Source: an uncultured Collinsella sp. (lineage in GTDB: Bacteria; Actinomycetota; Coriobacteriia; Coriobacteriales; Coriobacteriaceae). From it: DNA of 5,057 nucleotides. The position numbers and the translations under genes were made by a program. The DNA lies in assembly GCA_934655835.1 (NCBI GenBank), contig CAKUHM010000116.1, forward strand, positions 1-5,057, read 5' to 3'. Of the stretch, positions 1 through 4,210 are shown piece by piece; the stretch's first letter is position 1, and every line of letters starts with the position of its first letter. The notes below the pieces were generated by a model, which was not told where the DNA came from, made no database searches, and worked only from the letters and a program-made list of their open reading frames with translations.

Positions 1-18
1 TTGTTAGTACTGTTCTAT

Positions 19-150
19 CACACTTTTTGATTGGTATACCTAACGAATTGTTTGTTGCCGTAATCGGTACCTTTTCGCCGACGAACGGTCATGAATTGCC
101 TTGTTGATGGATTTGTTTGCGGTCAAGTGTGGTTTATGGCAAAGTGTGCC
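19..150. promoter_or_regulatory. AAGTGTG motifs in the leader of the PAS-HTH gene
   Basis: The 7-mer AAGTGTG occurs at 125-131 and 142-148 on the plus strand, and as CACACTT at 19-25 on the minus strand. The copy at 142-148 lies inside a short inverted repeat, GGCA (138-141) and TGCC (147-150), just before the ribosome binding site. A separate perfect 8-bp palindrome, GGTATACC, is at 33-40. Such sites would suit autoregulation or control of a divergent gene, but this is inference from position only. I could not identify a convincing -35/-10 pair here. Confidence 0.3.
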
Positions 151-163
151 CAAACTAATTTTT

Positions 164-170
164 AGGAAGG
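164..170 (+). promoter_or_regulatory. Ribosome binding site of the PAS-HTH regulator
   Basis: AGGAAGG sits 5 nt before the ATG at 176. It decides the start, because the same frame is open further upstream to a TTG at 101. Confidence 0.85.
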
Positions 171-175
171 CACCC

Positions 176-829
176 ATGACCCCCGCACAGATTGAGTTTT
201 ACAAGCGCCTCGCACACGGCCTGGCGCTCCAATTTGGCCCCAACTGCGAAGTCGTCGTCCACGACCTGGAGACCGAGGACGTGGACCACTCCATCGTAGT
301 GATCGAAAACGGCCACGTCAGCGGGCGCAAACTGGGTGACGGCCCCAGCCATATCGTGTTTGAGTCCATGCACGAGGGCACCGCCGACGTGCACGACCGC
401 GAGCCATACCTCACCAAAACAACCGATGGCAAGCTGCTCAAGTCCTCTACCATCTTTATCCGCAACGACGAAGGCAAGCCCGTCGGCATTTTGGGCATTA
501 ACTTTGACATTACGCTCATGAAGGCTTTTGAGCGTTCGCTCGACGCCTTTACCGGCACCGGCGGCACGGGCTATACCGAGCCCGAGCCCATTACCAAGAA
601 CATCGGCGACCTGCTCGAGGACCTGCTGCACGAGTGCGAGCAGTTTGTGGGCAAGCCCGCGGCGCTCATGACCAAAGACGAGCGCATTCGTGCCATTGGC
701 TACCTCGACCGTCGCGGCGCCTTCCTCATTTCCAAGTCGAGCGAACGCGCCTGCGAGTTCTTTGGCATCTCCAAGTACAGCTTCTATAGCTACCTCAATG
801 AGGCCAAGGCGGCGGCCGACGACAAGTAG
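176..829 (+). CDS. YheO/DauR-family PAS and helix-turn-helix transcriptional regulator
   Basis: This 217-residue cytoplasmic protein is predicted to be a DNA-binding regulator that senses a small ligand. Residues about 7-116 match the YheO-like PAS domain (PAS_6): a VVVHDLE strand near 27-33, a KLGDGPS turn near 52-58, and the closing GILGINFDIT strand near 104-113. Residues about 163-210 match the family's C-terminal helix-turn-helix (HTH_22), with the usual 'LDRRGAFLISKSSERACEFF' helix pair and the recognition stretch GISKYSFYSYLNEAK. The length is normal for the family, whose characterised member DauR represses D-arginine catabolism in Pseudomonas. The ligand and target genes here cannot be read from the sequence. 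The ATG at 176 is chosen because AGGAAGG lies 5 nt upstream; a TTG at 101 would add 25 residues without family support. No partner gene lies next to it in the same direction with an obvious metabolic role, and the divergent side is outside the window. Confidence 0.93.
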   Translation: MTPAQIEFYKRLAHGLALQFGPNCEVVVHDLETEDVDHSIVVIENGHVSGRKLGDGPSHIVFESMHEGTADVHDREPYLTKTTDGKLLKSSTIFIRNDEGKPVGILGINFDITLMKAFERSLDAFTGTGGTGYTEPEPITKNIGDLLEDLLHECEQFVGKPAALMTKDERIRAIGYLDRRGAFLISKSSERACEFFGISKYSFYSYLNEAKAAADDK

Positions 830-831
830 GC

Positions 832-868
832 ACTCGCCTGGATTGACCCTCCCCTTTCGGGCGCGAGT
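832..868 (+). terminator. Weak hairpin after the PAS-HTH gene
   Basis: ACTCGC (832-837) can pair with GCGAGT (863-868), enclosing a small CCC/GGG hairpin (852-854 with 859-861). It starts 3 bp after the stop codon. No T run follows, so it is at best a weak or factor-dependent terminator. Confidence 0.25.
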
Positions 869-912
869 TCTGGAAAGCATGAATCCAAGACCGAGCCGCT
901 TGGAAAGTTCCA

Positions 913-918
913 TATAAT
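913..918 (+). promoter_or_regulatory. -10 box of the single-pass membrane protein gene
   Basis: A perfect TATAAT lies 34 bp before the ATG at 953, as expected for a gene with a short leader. No good -35 hexamer is visible at 16-18 bp spacing (the sequence there is GACCGA-like) and there is no extended -10 TG. The promoter may therefore depend on an activator, or the match may be chance. Confidence 0.4.
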
Positions 919-937
919 CGATGTCATTAGTATTTCG

Positions 938-946
938 AAAGGGTGG
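938..946 (+). promoter_or_regulatory. Ribosome binding site of the membrane protein gene
   Basis: AAAGGGTGG ends 6 nt before the ATG at 953 and resembles the anti-16S consensus AAAGGAGGT. It supports the start at 953 over the internal ATG at 1022. Confidence 0.75.
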
Positions 947-952
947 AACAGA

Positions 953-1930
953 ATGGCGTTGAGCAAGGCATCGTGCACCGGTCGCGGAGTGACTCCGGCA
1001 ATTGGTGGACATGTGCACCACATGTTCGATGGAGACGAAGACGATCTGTTTTCGCTGAGCCTTGATGACGTGATGAGTGACCGCCCTTGGACTGCCGACG
1101 AACTCATGGGCGGCGGCGCTCGCCCGTCGAGCCCCGATCCCTCGCTCGCGCCGAAACCCGCAGCGGCACCTGTGCAATCACCTGTTTCGTCACCCGTGGC
1201 CGCACCGACGTCCACGCCTGCTCCGGCAACCACGCCCGCTCCCCGCCCCGCAAGCGACCCGTCCGAGACGGCGGCATTTCTCGCTGCGGCGACGCGGGGC
1301 AAATCGGCGGATAGCACCGTTATGTACAGTGCCCAGCAGTTGCCTATCCCTGCGGCACGCAAGCCTCTCGTCATGAGGCTCGACGACCCCTCAGGCCATC
1401 AGGTCGCCTACGATTCTTGGGCTGCAGCCGATCTGGACGAGACCTCTACCGGCATGCCGGCGCTCGACGTTCCGGTTAACCCTCTGTATGCTGCCGATAC
1501 AAGTGCCGTGGCATATGATGACGGTGCAGCATATTCCGATGGCTATGCCGGTACCGGTCGTATCGAGACCGAGGATTACGGCGCCGCATCGAGCGATTAC
1601 GTCGACGACCCATACGCTGCCACGCCTGCACCGGAATATGATCCGGAAGCTGTGTCCGCGCCGGCGTACACAAAAAGCACGGGCGAAGAGCGCTTCGCCG
1701 ATTATTACGCCGAGGAAAAGTCCATGCGTTTCTCGGAGTTTCCGCAGGCAGTCAAGGTTGCCTTTATCGTCATTGTGGTGGCACTGCTCGGCGTGATCGC
1801 ATTCGAGGGATTCCAGCTGTTCCGCGGCCCCACCGCATCCGAATCGGCAACGCAGCAACAAGAGGACGACAACGAGCATTTGGACATCAACACCCTCAAG
1901 GGCGACCCCAACGACGGAGACGACGAGTAG
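953..1930 (+). CDS. Single-pass membrane protein with long acidic, proline-rich N-terminal region
   Basis: I do not recognise this 325-residue protein. The layout is clear, however. An acidic N-terminal section (about 24-52, DGDEDDLFSLSLDDVMSD) is followed by a Pro/Ala/Thr-rich, probably disordered stretch (about 56-105). Next comes a Tyr/Asp/Ala-rich section (about 150-255) with repeated short Tyr-Asp motifs such as AYDD, SDYVDDPY and EYDPE. There is one hydrophobic helix (about 268-287, KVAFIVIVVALLGVIAFEGF) and an acidic tail of about 35 residues ending DPNDGDDE. Basic residues before the helix suggest that the large N-terminal part is cytoplasmic and the tail is outside. There is no N-terminal signal peptide and no enzyme motif. 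A role as a membrane-anchored scaffold or cell-envelope protein is possible but not shown. The ATG at 953 has a good ribosome binding site; an internal ATG at 1022 (MFDGDEDD) is the main alternative. Confidence 0.85.
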   Translation: MALSKASCTGRGVTPAIGGHVHHMFDGDEDDLFSLSLDDVMSDRPWTADELMGGGARPSSPDPSLAPKPAAAPVQSPVSSPVAAPTSTPAPATTPAPRPASDPSETAAFLAAATRGKSADSTVMYSAQQLPIPAARKPLVMRLDDPSGHQVAYDSWAAADLDETSTGMPALDVPVNPLYAADTSAVAYDDGAAYSDGYAGTGRIETEDYGAASSDYVDDPYAATPAPEYDPEAVSAPAYTKSTGEERFADYYAEEKSMRFSEFPQAVKVAFIVIVVALLGVIAFEGFQLFRGPTASESATQQQEDDNEHLDINTLKGDPNDGDDE

Positions 1931-1940
1931 CGAGGACTGA

Positions 1941-1961
1941 GGGCGGGCAAAACCGGCGCCC
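1941..1961. terminator. Small hairpin between convergent genes
   Basis: GGGCG (1941-1945) pairs with CGCCC (1957-1961) around an 11-nt loop containing AAAA. It lies in the 33-bp gap between two convergent stop codons, where a shared terminator is expected. The stem is short and there is no T run on either side. Confidence 0.3.
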
Positions 1962-1963
1962 CG

Positions 1964-3286
1964 CTACGGCTCCAATAGGCCCGCCATAAAGATGGGCAGA
2001 TACAGTACGCCACCATCACGGTGCAGGTTACATTCCGCAAGCACCAGGGCGCGATCGATCCCGTAGCCCTTCGTCGCCAGCGCGTTGTCGAGCGCCGCAT
2101 GGGACTTATAGCTCTTGCCCGATTTAACCTCTATGGCAAGAACTTCCCCATCGAACGTCTCCTCAACAAAATCGAGCTCGCCAACCTTTTTGGACGTAAA
2201 GTAGCGCAGCCTGAATCCATGGGCCTTGAGCTCTTGGGCAACAAAGCCCTCGAACGCCGCCCCCATGTTCATGCCAAAGGCACCTTCTGCCTCCCCATCA
2301 AAAACGCCCTGGGCGACCTTTTTGGAATACGACGACATGAGCATGCCGGTGTCCAAGTAAAACAGCTTAAAGAGATTCCGCTGCTCCCCCATTAAAAGAG
2401 GCGCAACTGGTGCGGTCACGTTATATACGGGAAGCGCGACGCCTGCCTCCGATAACCAGAGAAAATGGTCTGTCACCTGCGAAAAGCGTTTAATGCCACT
2501 AATCGACGACAGCTTAAATCGCTTGTTTTTTGAGCCCGCCTCGCTGGGGATCAAATCGTATATATCGCGAATAACCAAGCGCAGCTCGGGCGGCGCATAC
2601 TTTGCAATGTCATCGCGATACAGGGCGTGAAGATCACGATGAATGTTTCGAACCTCGTCGACGTTACGAGTCGCCAAGAAAGCATTGACCGCGTCGGGCA
2701 TGCCACCCACCACCACATACTGGTGGAACAACTCGAGCAGGCGATCATATAGATAATCGGGAAGTTCCTCTTCATTCTTTAGGCAGCCCCTGAGCATGTC
2801 GAACGCGTTAGCAGCAACGCCGTTTGCCCAGCAGAACTCCTCAAAGTCGAGGGGATACATCTGGACCTGCTCAACGTAACCCACCGGCAGGGAATCGATG
2901 CCCTCGAGCTCAACGCCAAGGAGCGAACCGGTAAGGATGTAGCGAAAGTCGCCGCGCTGCACGAGGTACTTGATAAACGTCACCACATTGGGGCATCGCT
3001 GCACCTCGTCGATAACCACGACGGTTTTGTTGGCAACCATGGGCTGCGTCGCGGCGATGGACATGCGCATAAGCAGGTCATCCGCGCTTTTTGCCGCCAA
3101 AAACGAATCACGCACAGAAGTGTCGGCAATAAGGTCGAAGGTAACGACATGCTCAAACGATTCACTTGCAAACGCGTTGACCAGATATGACTTTCCCACC
3201 TGTCGGGCACCCTTGACCAAAAGAGCCTTGTTAGGCGACGAGGTAAGCCAAGATTCAAACTGTGCCTTCGCTTTTCTTTGTAGCAT
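1964..3286 (-). CDS. AAA_14/DUF4143 family ATPase with PD-(D/E)XK-like C-terminal domain
   Basis: This complete 440-residue protein is a typical AAA_14 plus DUF4143 ATPase. The N-terminal P-loop is GARQVGKS (26-33). Walker B is VVVIDEVQ (89-96, D93 and E94), and the sensor-1-like strand ILTGS is at 117-121. The family stretch YPLDFEEFCWANG is at 144-156, and the DUF4143 core includes YRDDIAKYAPPE near 223-234. The C-terminal part shows a PD-(D/E)XK-type pattern: E346 in a helix (GAAFEGFVAQEL), D372 in GELDFV, and E386/K388 in AIEVKSGK. All putative catalytic residues are therefore present. Family members are widespread, often stand-alone and accessory, and their substrate is not settled; links to toxin-like or DNA-related roles are inference. 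The ATG at 3286 is chosen because AAGGGGT lies 6 nt upstream and the protein begins just before the family domain. The same frame is open upstream to a TTG at 3547, through a DNA repeat array. Confidence 0.95.
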   Translation of the reverse strand: MLQRKAKAQFESWLTSSPNKALLVKGARQVGKSYLVNAFASESFEHVVTFDLIADTSVRDSFLAAKSADDLLMRMSIAATQPMVANKTVVVIDEVQRCPNVVTFIKYLVQRGDFRYILTGSLLGVELEGIDSLPVGYVEQVQMYPLDFEEFCWANGVAANAFDMLRGCLKNEEELPDYLYDRLLELFHQYVVVGGMPDAVNAFLATRNVDEVRNIHRDLHALYRDDIAKYAPPELRLVIRDIYDLIPSEAGSKNKRFKLSSISGIKRFSQVTDHFLWLSEAGVALPVYNVTAPVAPLLMGEQRNLFKLFYLDTGMLMSSYSKKVAQGVFDGEAEGAFGMNMGAAFEGFVAQELKAHGFRLRYFTSKKVGELDFVEETFDGEVLAIEVKSGKSYKSHAALDNALATKGYGIDRALVLAECNLHRDGGVLYLPIFMAGLLEP

Positions 3287-3292
3287 GAGCGC

Positions 3293-3299
3293 ACCCCTT
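3293..3299 (-). promoter_or_regulatory. Ribosome binding site of the AAA_14 ATPase gene
   Basis: On the minus strand AAGGGGT sits 6 nt before the ATG at 3286. It decides the start against the in-frame ATG at 3319 and the TTG at 3547, neither of which has a comparable site. Confidence 0.8.
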
Positions 3300-3325
3300 A
3301 TTACGTGCTGTTTTAGCATTAGGAT

Positions 3326-3435
3326 ACACTTTTCCGCAATTGTTGAATGGTTGTTTCGACACTTTTTCGCAATTTTGGCGTGCCGTATTTGACACTTTTC
3401 CGTACTTTTATACGGCTGGTTTCGACACTTTTTCG
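3326..3435. repeat. Four-copy direct repeat with exact 33-bp spacing
   Basis: The 11-bp core ACACTTTTYCG occurs at 3326-3336, 3359-3369, 3392-3402 and 3425-3435, so every step is exactly 33 bp. The cores differ only at one position, which alternates C, T, C, T. Copies 2-4 are also preceded by TTTCG or ATTTG, and copies 1-2 are followed by CAAT. The rest of each 33-bp unit has diverged. Copy 3 is flanked by a 7-bp inverted repeat, GCCGTAT (3382-3388) and ATACGGC (3410-3416). The array lies 40-149 bp upstream of the AAA_14 start codon, where control sites are expected. About three helical turns separate the copies, so they would face nearly the same side of the DNA. Operator array is my preferred reading; a translated 11-residue repeat is the alternative. 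Confidence 0.9.
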
Positions 3436-3562
3436 GATATTGGCCGACAATAGCCAGAGACCCGCACGCACTGCAGTAGATCAAGCCGTTCAGAGACGAC
3501 TCGCGCAAACCCTTGATCTGGAAGCTCATTGCCGACGGCGTATGCAATTTTTAAGCCACACG

Positions 3563-3600
3563 ATGTCAAAAGACTGACACTTGTGTATGCCTTTTGACAT
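3563..3600. repeat. 10-bp inverted repeat overlapping the long hairpin
   Basis: ATGTCAAAAG (3563-3572) and CTTTTGACAT (3591-3600) are perfect inverted copies 18 bp apart. The right copy covers the loop and the start of the right arm of the 16-bp hairpin at 3574-3613, so the two structures cannot form together. In RNA this is the geometry of a two-state switch. In DNA it could equally be a pair of overlapping binding sites. Confidence 0.8.
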
Positions 3601-3613
3601 ACACAAGTGTCAG
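3566..3613 (-). terminator. Perfect 16-bp hairpin, possible terminator of the DUF499 operon
   Basis: CTGACACTTGTGTATG (3574-3589) and CATACACAAGTGTCAG (3598-3613) are perfect inverted copies around an 8-nt loop, CCTTTTGA. Read on the minus strand, the stem is followed at once by TCTTTTG, a short T-rich tail, about 115 bp after the stop codon of the 158-residue gene. This fits a rho-independent terminator for the leftward DUF499 operon. Against it, the T run is short and the stem is only moderately G+C-rich. The arms contain TGACACTT, shared with the nearby 33-bp repeat array, so a protein binding site is a serious alternative. Confidence 0.5.
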
Positions 3614-3683
3614 CAAGGTTCATTTGTTTGACAGAACGTTTTCTCGTCGTCAGTTGAATAGCCAGACGCGATTCATTCCCGTC

Positions 3684-3717
3684 TATAATTCGTCTTACCC
3701 TTTGTGCAGAGAAAGGG
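3684..3717 (+). promoter_or_regulatory. Orphan -10 box and ribosome-binding-site-like sequence
   Basis: A perfect TATAAT at 3684-3689 is followed by GAGAAAGGGACGCACC (3709-3724), which looks like the end of a normal 5' leader just before a start codon. No ATG, GTG or TTG follows at a suitable distance, and the sequence runs into the stop codon of a leftward gene at 3729. No good -35 lies at 16-18 bp; a TTGAAT at 3654-3659 is 24 bp away. CCCTTT (3698-3703) and AAAGGG (3712-3717) can also pair as a 6-bp stem. Confidence 0.4.
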
Positions 3718-3728
3718 ACGCACCAGAC

Positions 3729-4205
3729 CTATTTCTTCATCTTCAGTTCCGCCGTTAATTGCCCAACTGCCGATTCAACATAGCGAGGCACGTTAATGGC
3801 ATCCTCAGGCAGCGTCCATGAACATTTCTCCGGAAACGTCTTATCCCTCACGAATTCCCAGTCGGAAACGTCCCCTGTTTTTGTGTACTCAACAAGGCTC
3901 AAGCGTAAAGAATCGGGATCAGACATAGCTCTTCGCCAACTCAACAGCGGGAGTTCAAACCGGCATTCATATTCACATTCTGCAAATGAATCCGATTTAA
4001 AGAACTTGAAGCCAGTCGTTTTTTGAGCTTGAGTACACACATGGTTGTTGCCATATCCCAAGAACGCACTCGACAAAATCCAGGCGTCATCCTCTTTCCT
4101 GCAGCCATGAGTCTCAACACCAACTCGCACCACCAATAAAGCGGTGCCGGCAATCTCGTTACCGCAAGCTACAGAAGAAAGAACCTTCGTCTTATTCTCT
4201 GCCAC
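3729..4205 (-). CDS. Unrecognised 158-residue protein coupled to the DUF499 ATPase
   Basis: I do not recognise this protein. It has no signal peptide, no membrane segment and no clear enzyme motif. It looks like a single compact domain with alternating hydrophobic, probably beta-rich stretches (ALLVVRVGVETHG near 22-34, AWILSSAFLGYG near 41-52, FELPLLSWRRAM near 83-94). A conserved-looking C-terminal part, LPEDAINVPRYVESAVGQL, spans about 132-150. It has six cysteines (14, 35, 57, 77, 81, 128), but only C77/C81 form a close pair, so a zinc site is not established. The GTG start at 4205 lies 5 bp after the stop codon of the upstream DUF499 gene, so the two are very probably co-transcribed and translationally coupled. 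Possible ribosome binding sequences are GGGGGG (4214-4219, 8 nt away) and AAGGA (4208-4212, only 2 nt away). It may be an accessory subunit of the DUF499 system; this is inferred from position only. Confidence 0.75.
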   Translation of the reverse strand: MAENKTKVLSSVACGNEIAGTALLVVRVGVETHGCRKEDDAWILSSAFLGYGNNHVCTQAQKTTGFKFFKSDSFAECEYECRFELPLLSWRRAMSDPDSLRLSLVEYTKTGDVSDWEFVRDKTFPEKCSWTLPEDAINVPRYVESAVGQLTAELKMKK

Positions 4206-4210
4206 CGTCC

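Larger units (their letters stand above)
3287..3728. other. 442-bp intergenic region dense in repeats
   Basis: No gene is supported here. In order it contains: the ribosome binding site of the AAA_14 gene; a four-copy direct repeat with 33-bp period (3326-3435); an 8-bp inverted repeat AGATCAAG/CTTGATCT (3478-3485 and 3512-3519); two overlapping longer inverted repeats (3563-3613); a TTTGACA at 3627-3633; and a TATAAT followed by a ribosome-binding-site-like sequence on the plus strand (3684-3717). The region looks richer in A+T than the genes to its left. TTTGACA also occurs at 3388-3394, at 3593-3599, and on the minus strand at 3564-3570. Confidence 0.8.

Noticed and set aside
101..175. 25-residue N-terminal extension of the PAS-HTH regulator from TTG 101
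   Set aside because: AGGAAGG directly precedes the ATG at 176, and the PAS domain begins right after it. The extension has no family support.
1003..1020. Near-perfect 18-bp palindrome TGGTGGACATGTGCACCA
   Set aside because: It has two mismatched positions (one symmetric pair) and lies inside the coding start of the membrane protein, where it encodes GGHVHH. Chance is the simplest explanation, though its position near the start would allow an operator.
155..1177. Long open frame of 340 codons on the minus strand
   Set aside because: It is antisense to the well-supported PAS-HTH gene and the start of the next gene, has no domain I recognise, and is the kind of mirror frame expected in G+C-rich coding DNA.
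3326..3435. CRISPR array
   Set aside because: The repeated core is only 11 bp (about 16-20 bp with loosely shared flanks), the gaps are about 22 bp and partly similar to each other, and no cas gene is present.
3478..3519. Inverted repeat AGATCAAG/CTTGATCT as a hairpin terminator
   Set aside because: The stem is 8 bp with a 26-nt loop and no T run. It may be a chance match.
3566..3613. RNA pseudoknot between the hairpin loop and the tail TCTTTTGA
   Set aside because: The bases are complementary, but only about 1 nt would be left to cross a 16-bp stem, which is not sterically possible. Competing stems are a better reading.
3796..4026. 76-codon plus-strand frame that could use the orphan promoter at 3684
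   Set aside because: It lies entirely antisense to the 158-residue gene, starts about 80 bp past the ribosome-binding-like sequence, and has a low-complexity composition.
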